A DNA stretch of 64,000 nt from Planctomycetota bacterium (GTDB taxonomy: Bacteria > Planctomycetota > Phycisphaerae > Phycisphaerales > UBA1924), in NCBI GenBank assembly GCA_018242605.1, contig JAFEBP010000005.1, positions 86,861-150,860 of the forward strand, given 5' to 3'. Positions 26,394-34,517 of this stretch are shown here, piece after piece. A program made the position numbers and the translations under genes. Under the pieces are notes generated by a model. The model saw only the letters and a program-made list of their open reading frames with translations. It was not told the origin of the DNA and did no database searches. The number at the start of each line of letters is the position of its first letter. Position 1 is the stretch's first letter.

Positions 26394-27857
26394 TCAAGAA
26401 GGAAAAGCGGCGGCCTTTTCGACGGCTCTGCGTGGAAGCCGGACCTCGGGGACCGGTGCGGACCCTTCGTACACGTAGATTGAGCGGTCGAGCCCTGCGT
26501 GGGCATCCTCCAGGGTCTTGCCGTTGCTGGCGATCACTTCGGCGTACCAGTGGGCCGAATCCTTGAGCGTGCGCTTCTGGGTTTCGAAATCCACGTGAAC
26601 AAGTCCAAAGCGATCCTTGTACCCTTCGGCCCACTCGAAGTTGTCCATGATGGACCAGTGGAAGTATCCGCGGATGTCAGCGCCGTCCTGGATGGCGCGC
26701 CGGAGTTGGACCAGGTAGCGGCGGGTGTAGTCGATGCGTTGGGGATCGTGCACGGCGCCGTCCATGTGCACCCAGTCGAGGTTGGTCATGCCGTTCTCGG
26801 TGATGATGACCGGGAGCTTGTAGCGTTCGTGCAGGAACGTGGGGCCCCAGCGGAGGGCTTCGGGAGCGACGGCCCAGTCCAGCGCGTTGCGGGCGTGGCC
26901 TGCGCCAAGGGGCATGGGGACGGCCTTGCCGTTCTCGCCGGCCTTGACGCGGTTGCCGCTATAGATGTTGACACCGTAGAAGTCGAGCTTCTGGGCGATG
27001 GTCTCCATGTCGCCGGGGTGCGCCTTGGGGGCGTCAGCGCCGAAGACTTTCAGCGCATCCTCGGGATAGCGGCCGAAGATAGCGGCGTCGCCGAACCAAG
27101 TGTTGCTCCAGACGCTTTTATCCGTGGCGGCCATGGTGGAGGCCCGCGCGGCGTCGATATCCGCGGGGGAATCTGTCGCGGGATAGTCGACTTTGCCGAC
27201 CGGAGCCCAACCTACCTGGGGCGGCTTCTTGGCGACCGCGCGGATCACCTGTGCGGAGCGACCGTGGGCGAGCATCGTGTGGTGGCCGGCGAGGAGGCCC
27301 TGGTCGAAGGGGAGCTTCACACCCGGGGCGTGCTTGACGTCCAGGTGACCCAGGCCGATGTAGACCTGGGGTTCATTGATGGAAATCCAGTGCTGGACGC
27401 GATCGGAGAGGCGGTCCACAACGACCTTCGTGTAATCGGCGAACCAATGCTGACTATCGCGGTTGAGCCAGCCGCCTGCGAGGTAGAGTTCCTGCGGGAA
27501 GTCCCAGTGGAACAGGGTGACCCAGGGCTGGATACCGGCGGCGAGAAGTTCATCGACGAGACGGTCGTAGAAACCAAGTCCGGTTTCATTGACTGCGCCG
27601 ACTCCCATGGGCAGCACGCGGGGCCAGGCAACAGAGAAACGGTACGCGGCGAGCCCCATCTCCTTCATCATCGCCACGTCCTGCTTGTACCGCGCGTAGT
27701 GCTCGCAGGCGCGGTCGCCGGTGTGGCCCTGGTAGACGGCGCCCGGGGTGCGGCAGAAGGCGTCCCAAACGCTGGGGCCGCGGCCGCCCTCGGCGGCGGC
27801 GCCCTCTACCTGGTACGAAGATGACGCTGAACCCCAAAGAAATCCGGTAGGAAACAT
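26394..27857 (-). CDS. GH1 family beta-glucosidase
   Basis: Cytoplasmic family 1 glycoside hydrolase (no signal peptide), 487 residues. The acid/base is Glu162 in SINEPQVY and the nucleophile Glu354 in IITENGM; FLWGSASSSYQVEGA and YRFSVAWPRVLP are GH1 signatures. The ATG at 27857 has GGAGG 5 nt upstream; an open frame running to 28202 only overlaps the GH16 gene and is rejected. It is the last gene of the LacI-controlled operon, 28 bp after GH16, and would hydrolyse imported glucan oligosaccharides from the non-reducing end. Confidence 0.95.
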   Translation of the reverse strand: MFPTGFLWGSASSSYQVEGAAAEGGRGPSVWDAFCRTPGAVYQGHTGDRACEHYARYKQDVAMMKEMGLAAYRFSVAWPRVLPMGVGAVNETGLGFYDRLVDELLAAGIQPWVTLFHWDFPQELYLAGGWLNRDSQHWFADYTKVVVDRLSDRVQHWISINEPQVYIGLGHLDVKHAPGVKLPFDQGLLAGHHTMLAHGRSAQVIRAVAKKPPQVGWAPVGKVDYPATDSPADIDAARASTMAATDKSVWSNTWFGDAAIFGRYPEDALKVFGADAPKAHPGDMETIAQKLDFYGVNIYSGNRVKAGENGKAVPMPLGAGHARNALDWAVAPEALRWGPTFLHERYKLPVIITENGMTNLDWVHMDGAVHDPQRIDYTRRYLVQLRRAIQDGADIRGYFHWSIMDNFEWAEGYKDRFGLVHVDFETQKRTLKDSAHWYAEVIASNGKTLEDAHAGLDRSIYVYEGSAPVPEVRLPRRAVEKAAAFPS

Positions 27858-27885
27858 CAATCCTCCGAGTCGGTGGGCCGTGCGA

Positions 27886-29316
27886 TCAGCACGCGCCCCG
27901 CTCCCAGGAAACAAAGAACTCGGCAACATCGCCGCCGTCGACGCCGCCGTCGGCGTTGAGGTCGGCGTCGGCGGAACCGGAAACCCAATCCGTGTAGAAC
28001 GTTTCGATGTCCGCGCCGTCGACACCTCCGTCGCGGTTGTAATCGGCGGCGCAGCGAGGGCAGTCGACGGGGCCGAATACCACGTCATCAAAGAACGCGG
28101 CGCCGGCGGCCGTGGCGGGCTGTGTGAATCGGATGAGCAGCCGGGCCCGCGCGGTGTTCGCGGGAGCCCGGCCCGAGATGACCGGCCGCATCCAGACATC
28201 AAGGGGGCTGGACGCGTTCAAGACGGTTGTGGAGTCGGCCCGGATCAACTGGTCGCTCGCGGTTCGCCACTCGATCGTCATCGCGACGGAGTTTCCGGCT
28301 TGCATTCGATCGTCGGAGCGATTCATGAACCAGGCGTTCGCGGCCCACAGTTCACCTTCGGCGGCGGGGCGGTCCTGGTAGACGCCGGAGGAGTTCGCTC
28401 CCCCGGTAAAGTTGCCGTACAGCTTGCCGGCGTTGGCGCCGCTGCGGGCTCCGCGGGGTTCGGCGAAGGCGTTTCCGAACTTGCCCCATCCGGCCAGGAG
28501 CGGAGCGTCCTCGAAACTGGTGTTGGAGGCGGCCTGGGTGGGTTCCAACTGGCGGTAGACGCGGACGTAATCAACGATGAACCTTTGGGGAAAGACCGTC
28601 GTCGCATCGGGGTTGCCGGGCCACTGCCCTCCCACGGCCGTGTTCAAGATGACGTACATCGGTTCGTTCGGCAGACCCGAGTTGCGGTGGGTGGTGCGGC
28701 GTACGCCGTCGACGAAAAAGTCGATGCGGTCGGGGAACCACTCGGCGGCGATCGTGTGGAAACCGGCGGAAAAATCGGGGCCGATGTAGTCTGTTGTTTG
28801 GTGGGCCACCGCTGGGTAGGTGCCCCAGTGGTTGGAAAAATAGATGTGAGTGGGGTCGTGACCGAGCATCTCCATGATGTCGATCTCGGGGGGCCAACGG
28901 TCGGCAGGCAGCAGCCAGAAGGCCGGCCAGATTCCCTTGGTGGCCGGGAGCTTGGCACGCATCTCGAACCGGCCGTACTGCTGAAGGAAGCTGTTGATCG
29001 TGCTGATACGGCCTGAGGCGTACGGCGGGTTATAGCGGGTGTTGTATGTGCTGGTGATCGTGAGTTGGCCGTTGGCGACTGTGCATGCCTGCGGTTCGTA
29101 CGACTCGAGTTCGGCGTTGTACGGCCAGCGACCGACCTCGGAGCGCCAGCGGGACCAATCGACGCTGTTGCCATCGAACTCGTCGGACCAGCTGAGCACC
29201 CACAGGTTGTCGGGGCACTGCGCGGACGATTGGCCGGTGGCAGCGAAGGCGGTCAGGCACGCAAGGCTCGCCAGAACCTGTCGAACGCTGCTGCTGGTGT
29301 TGGGAGAGTGGTTCAT
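27886..29316 (-). CDS. Secreted GH16 beta-glucanase with CBM-like and dockerin modules
   Basis: Probable endo-beta-1,3(4)-glucanase (laminarinase type), 476 residues. A signal peptide (about 1-33) is followed by a GH16 domain (about 37-256) with catalytic EIDIME (Glu144, Asp146, Glu149) and KGIWPAFWLLP. A beta-sandwich CBM-like module (about 263-415, NTSFED to FFDDVVFGP) resembles those of the neighbouring gene. The tail (422-476) has two dockerin-type Ca-binding repeats, DYNRDGGVDGADIETF and DLNADGGVDGGDVAEF, ending in GAC, the GC-type dockerin found in planctomycetes. It acts outside the cytoplasm, feeding oligosaccharides to GH1. Confidence 0.93.
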   Translation of the reverse strand: MNHSPNTSSSVRQVLASLACLTAFAATGQSSAQCPDNLWVLSWSDEFDGNSVDWSRWRSEVGRWPYNAELESYEPQACTVANGQLTITSTYNTRYNPPYASGRISTINSFLQQYGRFEMRAKLPATKGIWPAFWLLPADRWPPEIDIMEMLGHDPTHIYFSNHWGTYPAVAHQTTDYIGPDFSAGFHTIAAEWFPDRIDFFVDGVRRTTHRNSGLPNEPMYVILNTAVGGQWPGNPDATTVFPQRFIVDYVRVYRQLEPTQAASNTSFEDAPLLAGWGKFGNAFAEPRGARSGANAGKLYGNFTGGANSSGVYQDRPAAEGELWAANAWFMNRSDDRMQAGNSVAMTIEWRTASDQLIRADSTTVLNASSPLDVWMRPVISGRAPANTARARLLIRFTQPATAAGAAFFDDVVFGPVDCPRCAADYNRDGGVDGADIETFYTDWVSGSADADLNADGGVDGGDVAEFFVSWERGAC

Positions 29317-29410
29317 TCGGGTACCTTTGGGCGCGTCATGGCGACCGTAGGGGGATTCAATCGGCGGCAGCTCGTTGCGGTCTGAGCGGGTGCCTTCCTC
29401 GACACCGCAG

Positions 29411-29447
29411 GCCCGACCCCCGGGCCCTGTCGGGACCGGGGGCGGGC
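29411..29447 (-). other. Strong intercistronic hairpin upstream of GH16
   Basis: GC-rich stem: 29411-29423 pairs with 29436-29447 apart from one bulged A, loop 12 nt, in the 207-bp gap between the CBM/dockerin gene and GH16. No T-run follows on the minus strand. It could stabilise the upstream message or reduce read-through, letting the two secreted proteins be made at different levels. Confidence 0.5.
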
Positions 29448-29523
29448 GTGCGTGTTGTGCGGTGTCCGGGTCCGCATCAAAGGGATCGATTTTCCGCCGT
29501 CGGACTTTCGGCGAGCGAAGCTG

Positions 29524-30807
29524 TTAGCAGGAACCGGCTTCCCACTGCATGAAGAACGTCTCGACGTCGCCGCCGTCGATGCCGCCGTCGCCGTTGGCGT
29601 CGGCCGCGGTGAGGCCCTGCTCCCAATCGACGAAGAAGGCCTGCACGTCACCGCCATCAACGCCGCCGTCCTGGTTGTAGTCAGCGACGCAGGGGACGCC
29701 GCCGATCTGGATCAACTCGATGTCGTCCCACCAAGTTGAGCCGCCGGCGTAGTTGTTCTGGAGCTGGTAGATGAGGCAGCGGACTTTCGCGGTGCCCTCG
29801 GGGGCGGTCGCGATGCCGGTCTGGTAGAAGTGGTAGGTCAGGTCGTTGGCGGCGCCGGTGGGGACGGCGGAAGAGCGGTACGGGGCGAAGTTGGGTTCCC
29901 ACTCGCTGATGTTGAGGTCATTGGCGTCACGGAACTCGAAGCTCATGAAGACATCATTGCCGTCGGCGATGGTGTCATTGCCGCGGGTGGTGGCCCAGCC
30001 GCTGGCCTGCCACTGCGAGCCGGGGGTCGCGGCCACATCCTGGTACCAGCCGCTGCTGGCAACCGGGGCGTAGTAGCCGCCGAAGAGCTTGGCTGCGTAC
30101 GCGCCGTTGCGCGGGGACTCGTCGCGGTTGGCCTGGCCGTTGCCCCAGTTGCCCCAGTAGGCAAAGCTGCTGCCGATGCAGCCTGCGGGCTGGTTCTCGA
30201 ATGAGGGGTTCAGCAGCAGGTTGGCGCCGCCCGGGTGGGAGAGGGAAACGTCATCGAACCACGCTGCGCCACCGACCCAGTTGCCCTGCTCTGCGGTGAC
30301 GGCGAACCGAACGAACGCCGCGCCCGGGGGGGTGGTGGAGGTGGGGATCGCCAGGGGGATCGGGATGCCGTCGGTGTTGTGGTCAAGCACGGGAGACTTG
30401 TATTGGCCGTACGGGTGGATGATGTTGTGACCGGAATCGAGGAACTGGAGTTCAATGAAGACACGCGTGCCGGCCTGCGTGGATTCGTTCCAGGAAAGAG
30501 CGTCCCAGGTGGGGTTCGTCACGAAAGTGCTGGCATCCCATTGATCGCCCGGCACCGTGGGGACATCCTGGTAGAAACCGCTGTAGCCCAGCGGGCAGCA
30601 GAAGGGGCCGAACATCTTGAGCGAGCGAGAGCCGCTCACGTTGAAGAATGTGCCCACCTGCACGTTGCCGTAGGTCTGCCAGTCGGCGGCGGGGGTGCAG
30701 ATGTCCTCAAAGCCGGGGTTGTGGAGTACGTTCTGCGCCGAGGCGGCGCCGCACAGGAAACCGATACCGCACGAGGCGGCCAGGATGCTATTAATGACTC
30801 TCTTCAT
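29524..30807 (-). CDS. Secreted protein with two CBM-like modules and a dockerin tail
   Basis: Product of 427 residues with signal peptide (about 1-24, ending AASAQ) and no catalytic domain. Two similar beta-sandwich modules follow: HNPGFED to WFDDVSLSHPGG (about 28-192) and LNPSFEN to WWDDIELIQIGG (about 197-373), each with a YQDV motif, like CBM4/9/22-type carbohydrate-binding domains. The C-terminus has two dockerin-type repeats (DYNQDGGVDGGDV, DANGDGGIDGGDV) ending GSC. A non-catalytic glucan-binding surface protein is the best inference. It lies between the pseudopilin and GH16 genes of the LacI operon. Confidence 0.82.
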   Translation of the reverse strand: MKRVINSILAASCGIGFLCGAASAQNVLHNPGFEDICTPAADWQTYGNVQVGTFFNVSGSRSLKMFGPFCCPLGYSGFYQDVPTVPGDQWDASTFVTNPTWDALSWNESTQAGTRVFIELQFLDSGHNIIHPYGQYKSPVLDHNTDGIPIPLAIPTSTTPPGAAFVRFAVTAEQGNWVGGAAWFDDVSLSHPGGANLLLNPSFENQPAGCIGSSFAYWGNWGNGQANRDESPRNGAYAAKLFGGYYAPVASSGWYQDVAATPGSQWQASGWATTRGNDTIADGNDVFMSFEFRDANDLNISEWEPNFAPYRSSAVPTGAANDLTYHFYQTGIATAPEGTAKVRCLIYQLQNNYAGGSTWWDDIELIQIGGVPCVADYNQDGGVDGGDVQAFFVDWEQGLTAADANGDGGIDGGDVETFFMQWEAGSC

Positions 30808-30860
30808 GACGACGATCCTCCGAAGGTCGGGACAAGATACGGAACGAGTGAACAGATGCG

Positions 30861-30877
30861 CCGGTCACGCTGACCGG
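30861..30877 (-). other. Short hairpin after the pseudopilin gene
   Basis: Perfect 7-bp stem with 3-nt loop (30861-30867 with 30871-30877), 19 bp past the pseudopilin stop codon. No T-run follows, so a processing or stabilising element is as likely as a terminator. Confidence 0.35.
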
Positions 30878-30895
30878 GATCGACAAGACATGTGA

Positions 30896-31903
30896 TTACT
30901 GCGGGTTGGCGCCCAGATACGTGGGGTTGTTGATCCAGCCGAAGGGCCTGCCGCGGCCGGGGTTGCTCGGCACTTCAATGGGCAGCCACGCCGGCGCCCC
31001 TGAGTTGTCGCGGCCGAGTGCGAAGAAGTCCTGAGTGTCCATGTCGCCCGCGTCGGCAACATCCGGCGAGCCGCCCTCGGGGGCATTGAACATGCGGGCG
31101 CTGGTATCCAGGAAGGACATCGTGCCGGCTTTGTTGTGGCGGTGGGTGATCTGGTCGGTATACGCCCACAGACCGTCGGGGAAGCTGGTGTTGAAGAACT
31201 TCGTGCTTTCTTCCACGAACAGCGGGATGCTGGGCAGGGTCTGGAGTTCGTCGATGCGCGCGGTGGGGAGGAACGCGGGCATGGTGCGGCCGTCGGGCTG
31301 CTTGAGGTAACCGGTCGGTGTCGTGGTGCCCAGGCGGGTGCCCTGCATCGCCTGGATGAATGTGTAATCGAAGTCGAGTTCAACCTCGTATCCGAACTGG
31401 GCTTGGCTCGCGCCGGTCGCGGAACGGCGCTTGTTCGTCGGACACGAGCCGCACGCTTCGACGTTATCGAGATACTTGTACACGAGACCCGGCACGATGC
31501 GGGTGGCGTCGTTGGTGTCCTGGGCGCGGGCCCAGGCGGTGATTTCATTCCCTTGGGCGCTGCGGATCGGCAGCCCGTTGGAGCCGCGGACCTTGTCGGG
31601 CCAGAGATAGTCCTTGAAATCGTTGCCGTAGAGGTTCGCGCCGACGGCGAACTGCTTGATATTGGACATGCAACTGGTCTGCCGGCCCGTCTCACGGGCT
31701 CGACCGAGCGCGGGCAGCAACAGGCCGACCAGAACGGCGATCACGGCGATGACGACCAGAAGTTCGATCAGCGTGAACGCGGCACGACGCTGGAGTGCGT
31801 TATTGCATCGATCCATGGGTTGATTCTCGACTTGGTTCACGGGCGTGGACGTTTGGGTGAGAGCGTGGAGTGCGCCGCGGTTGAGGTGTGTATGGGTGTG
31901 CAT
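30896..31903 (-). CDS. Prepilin-like protein with H-X9-D motif
   Basis: Type II secretion/type IV pilin-like protein, 335 residues. The prepilin peptidase site and helix are clear: [20 protein letters not shown] (about residues 40-59). The C-terminal part contains [13 protein letters not shown], matching the H-X9-DG motif of planctomycete/lentisphaere prepilin-type proteins except Thr for Gly. The ATG at 31903 has AGAGG upstream but leaves an unusually long leader (about 42 residues); ATG 31816 gives a 13-residue leader but a weaker site. It begins 14 bp after lacI, so it is cotranscribed with the glucanase genes. Role unknown; it may build a surface or secretion pseudopilus for glucan binding. 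Confidence 0.88.
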   Translation of the reverse strand: MHTHTHLNRGALHALTQTSTPVNQVENQPMDRCNNALQRRAAFTLIELLVVIAVIAVLVGLLLPALGRARETGRQTSCMSNIKQFAVGANLYGNDFKDYLWPDKVRGSNGLPIRSAQGNEITAWARAQDTNDATRIVPGLVYKYLDNVEACGSCPTNKRRSATGASQAQFGYEVELDFDYTFIQAMQGTRLGTTTPTGYLKQPDGRTMPAFLPTARIDELQTLPSIPLFVEESTKFFNTSFPDGLWAYTDQITHRHNKAGTMSFLDTSARMFNAPEGGSPDVADAGDMDTQDFFALGRDNSGAPAWLPIEVPSNPGRGRPFGWINNPTYLGANPQ

Positions 31904-31917
31904 GAGTACCTCTTGTC

Positions 31918-32991
31918 TTAGACGATGGCGGATCCCTGACGTTCCTTCAGCACGCGAGTGCCGTCGGGCAGAACGCGGATCGGGCGGGGGGGCGGCGGCG
32001 CGGTCGTTTCGTGGATTTCCAGGCGGGCCTGCATGACCTTTCGCAGCGGCGTCGCGGCGTTGTCCTTGCCGGAGGCGGTTCGGGTGAGCCAGCGGGCGGC
32101 TTCCATGCCCAACAAGCGGGCGTCCTGAACAACGGCGGTGCAGGCGGGGAAAGTGTGCAGTCGGACGTCGCTGTCGTCGAAGCCGACGATGGAGAGTTCC
32201 TTGGGAACTCGGATACCCATCTCGAGGCAGCGACGCAGCACGCCCAGGGTGGCGAGCGGGTCGGTGATGAAGACAGCGGTCGGGGGGTCGGGCATGCCCA
32301 TCAGGCGGGTCAACGAGTTGGCGCCGTTCTCGGCGCTGGCCTGATTCTGGATCATGAGGGATGGGTCGACGGTGAGCCCGGCCTCACGGTGGGCTTGCAG
32401 ATATGCATCGCGGCGGTCGTTGTGGTCTGTATCCGCGACGGAGTGGACCATGAGGGCGATTCGACGGTGTCCCAGATCGATCAAGTGCTTGACGGCGCGG
32501 ATGCACTCGGGCTTGGAATCGGTCCAGGCGAAGTTCACTTCCGGCTCGGCGAAGCGATCGGCGATGACGACGACGGGGAAACCCTCGGAAGCGATGGCGG
32601 TGCAGACTTTGCGCGTGTGCTCGAACGTACGGAGGAGCACCCCGCGGAGACCCTTGCGGGCGAAGAACTGCGAATAGGTCTCGTCGGAGGCCTTGTCTCG
32701 CATGATTGAAACGATTTTCACGTCAAAGCGCTGCTCGTTGATGCCTTCGAGGATGCCCGAGAGGACGGCCATGTCGAACCCGCCGTATTCGGCGCTGACG
32801 ACCTCGCCAGGATACACGAGTCCGAGAACTGCCTGAGAACGCTGACTGAGGCGAACGTAGTTCTGCGATTCGGCGGCGGCGAGCACTTTCTTTCGCGTGT
32901 CACCGTCGACGTGAGGGTGGTTGTTGAGCACCCGCGACACGGTCGCGACCGAAACTCCGGCTTCTTTGGCGATTCGTCGTACTGAGGCCAT
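31918..32991 (-). CDS. LacI family transcriptional regulator
   Basis: DNA-binding repressor of 357 residues: N-terminal helix-turn-helix [18 protein letters not shown], then a periplasmic-binding-protein-like effector domain ([17 protein letters not shown] through [16 protein letters not shown]). It is the first gene of the glucan operon, and a perfect LacI-type operator covers its promoter at 33034-33048, so it very probably represses itself and the downstream genes until a sugar inducer binds. The inducer is probably a glucan-derived oligosaccharide, by inference. The C-terminus has a short Pro-rich insertion ([10 protein letters not shown]). Confidence 0.92.
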   Translation of the reverse strand: MASVRRIAKEAGVSVATVSRVLNNHPHVDGDTRKKVLAAAESQNYVRLSQRSQAVLGLVYPGEVVSAEYGGFDMAVLSGILEGINEQRFDVKIVSIMRDKASDETYSQFFARKGLRGVLLRTFEHTRKVCTAIASEGFPVVVIADRFAEPEVNFAWTDSKPECIRAVKHLIDLGHRRIALMVHSVADTDHNDRRDAYLQAHREAGLTVDPSLMIQNQASAENGANSLTRLMGMPDPPTAVFITDPLATLGVLRRCLEMGIRVPKELSIVGFDDSDVRLHTFPACTAVVQDARLLGMEAARWLTRTASGKDNAATPLRKVMQARLEIHETTAPPPPRPIRVLPDGTRVLKERQGSAIV

Positions 32992-33024
32992 GGGTTGATT
33001 CCCGAGCGAGCCAGTAATTTCTCT

Positions 33025-33034
33025 GATACGTATC
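33025..33034. promoter_or_regulatory. 10-bp palindrome next to the operator
   Basis: GATACGTATC is a perfect palindrome whose last base is the first base of the LacI-type operator. It would lie in the 5' untranslated region of the operon. It may be a second regulator site; it does not match the LacI-type half-site. Confidence 0.4.
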
Positions 33035-33048
33035 TGAAACAGTTTCAG
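33034..33048. promoter_or_regulatory. LacI-type operator
   Basis: CTGAAACAGTTTCAG, a perfect 15-bp inverted repeat with one central base. It contains the TGAAAC/GTTTCA half-sites seen in many LacI/GalR-family operators and overlaps the -10 box and presumed start site of the lacI operon, the position expected for repression. Confidence 0.8.
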
Positions 33049-33076
33049 TTTAGCGGTAGGCGGGTACGTATGTCAA
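33047..33076 (-). promoter_or_regulatory. Promoter of the glucan operon
   Basis: On the minus strand: perfect TTGACA (33071-33076), 18-bp spacer, TAAACT (33047-33052). The start point would fall near 33040, about 50 nt upstream of the lacI ATG, inside the operator. Confidence 0.8.
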
Positions 33077-33476
33077 GGGTCTTGTCTCAAATTTCTGAAC
33101 AGGTGCTACAAGAAGGCTCGAATCCCGTTTGGTCGGCCCTGTCGACTTCCGATTACCGGGACTCTGAGAGACTCTCTGGGGCTTGGAAGGGCAGTTTGGC
33201 TTCTCACACCGAGGACAGTTATGATCTTCCGCGTGCCGAGAGTGTCTTATGAGGCGGTGCCGAAATCGGAAGTGAGAGCCCGTTTGGTGCCGAGGACCTG
33301 CGATTGAAATCCGCGGATCAAGGAATGTGACCTACCAGGTCAAACGCGAGATGACCCGCCGTGCCGACAGGTTCTGATGGCAGTTCGCACAAATGAGAGA
33401 TTCGCTCACGCGTCGGGCATTCGAACTCGGCTTTGGGGATCCGCTGACATCTTGCGGTTGAATACGCTTGCGGCGA
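33077..33476. other. Intergenic region, no gene seen
   Basis: About 400 bp between the glucan operon promoter and the CDF gene. A minus-strand frame here contains LICANCHQNL, resembling the CxxCH of HNH nucleases, but it has no surrounding domain. No hairpin with a T-run or RNA gene was seen. Confidence 0.5.
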
Positions 33477-34454
33477 GTGAGTGAACCGAACGCATCTGTT
33501 TCTGTGCGGACTGGCGAGGCTTCGAATCGCAATGGTGCGGCGCGGCTGGCCATCATCGGGATGCTGGCCAATGTACTCCTCGCGATCGTGAAACTCGTGG
33601 CGGGGTTGGTAGGACACGCGTACGCCCTGGTCGCGGACGCCGTCGAGTCGTTGGCGGACATCATCGGATCGGCCGTGATCTGGGGCGGACTTCGGGTGGC
33701 GGCGCTTCCTCCTTCTGAGCGGCATCCGTATGGGTATGGGAAGGCCGAACCGCTCGCGGGTTTGGCGGTGGCCTGTATCATCGCGTCGGCCGGGATCGGC
33801 ATCGCCGTCAAGGCCGTCAATGAGATCATCACGCCGCACCATGCGCCCGCGCCGTTCACGCTGGGCGTGCTGTTGGGCGTGATCGTGGTGAAGGAAGTGC
33901 TGTTCCGGGTTGTGCGGCGAGCGGCGAAGCGCACGGGGAGCAATGCGGTCGCGGCGGACGCGGTGCACCACCGCGCCGACGCGATCACGTCTGTCGCCGC
34001 GGGGATCGGGATTGGTGTGGCGCTGATCGGCGGCCCGGGGTGGGAACCGGCGGACGATTGGGCGGCTCTGGTTGCCGCTGCGATCATCATCTGGAACGCG
34101 TGGTCGATCGCGAAGCCATCGCTGCGCGAGTTGCTCGACGCGCAGGCCCCTGCCGTGAGCATGGAAGCGGCGAGGGTGGCGGCGGGGGTTGCGGGAGTTA
34201 GGCGCGTGGAGAAATCAAGGGCCCGCAAGAGCGGCATGGGCGAGTGGATCGACATGCACGTGTGGGTTGATCCGGCGATGTCGGTGCGGGCGGCGCATGG
34301 GGTGGCGCACGCCGTGAAGGATGCGGTCAAGGCTGCGCTTCCGACGGTGCGTGATGTGCTCATCCACGTGGAACCTGACGCCGACCCGCATCCGGGCGCC
34401 GGGAGCGATATTTCGGTTGATCGGTCGACGCCTCGCGCGGACCAACGACCGTGA
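33477..34454 (+). CDS. Cation diffusion facilitator (CDF) transporter
   Basis: Inner-membrane divalent-metal/proton antiporter, about 325 residues. The metal sites typical of CDF proteins are visible in ADAVESLADIIGS (helix II, DxxxD) and VAADAVHHRADAITSV (helix V, HxxxD). The pattern HPYGYGKAEPL after helix II is characteristic. The C-terminal cytoplasmic domain (VDPAMSVRAAHGVAHAVKDAV, VLIHVEPD) is present. The start is uncertain: GTG 33477 is used here, TTG 33468 is three codons longer; no good ribosome-binding site precedes either. Metal (Zn, Mn, Fe or Co) cannot be assigned. Confidence 0.9.
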   Translation: MSEPNASVSVRTGEASNRNGAARLAIIGMLANVLLAIVKLVAGLVGHAYALVADAVESLADIIGSAVIWGGLRVAALPPSERHPYGYGKAEPLAGLAVACIIASAGIGIAVKAVNEIITPHHAPAPFTLGVLLGVIVVKEVLFRVVRRAAKRTGSNAVAADAVHHRADAITSVAAGIGIGVALIGGPGWEPADDWAALVAAAIIIWNAWSIAKPSLRELLDAQAPAVSMEAARVAAGVAGVRRVEKSRARKSGMGEWIDMHVWVDPAMSVRAAHGVAHAVKDAVKAALPTVRDVLIHVEPDADPHPGAGSDISVDRSTPRADQRP

Positions 34455-34482
34455 TTCAACCGGCGAAATCGGATTGGACGGC

Positions 34483-34511
34483 TCGACATCGGGCGTCTGG
34501 GTTGATATACA
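34483..34511 (+). promoter_or_regulatory. Promoter of the glycosylasparaginase gene, probably leaderless
   Basis: TCGACA (34483-34488), 17-bp spacer, TATACA (34506-34511), ending 6 nt before the ATG at 34518. Transcription would begin at about the A of the start codon. Confidence 0.65.
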
Positions 34512-34517
34512 AGGGAC

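Noticed and set aside
27858..28202. N-terminal extension of GH1
   Set aside because: Overlaps the dockerin end of GH16, and a GGAGG site supports the ATG at 27857.
29524..29700. GCC-rich repeats in the dockerin-coding DNA taken as a repeat array
   Set aside because: They are the codons of the Ca-binding dockerin repeats, not a separate repeat element or CRISPR.
33318..33460. CxxCH-like fragment (LICANCHQNL) on the minus strand
   Set aside because: Too short, no surrounding HNH or cytochrome domain and no start; likely chance.
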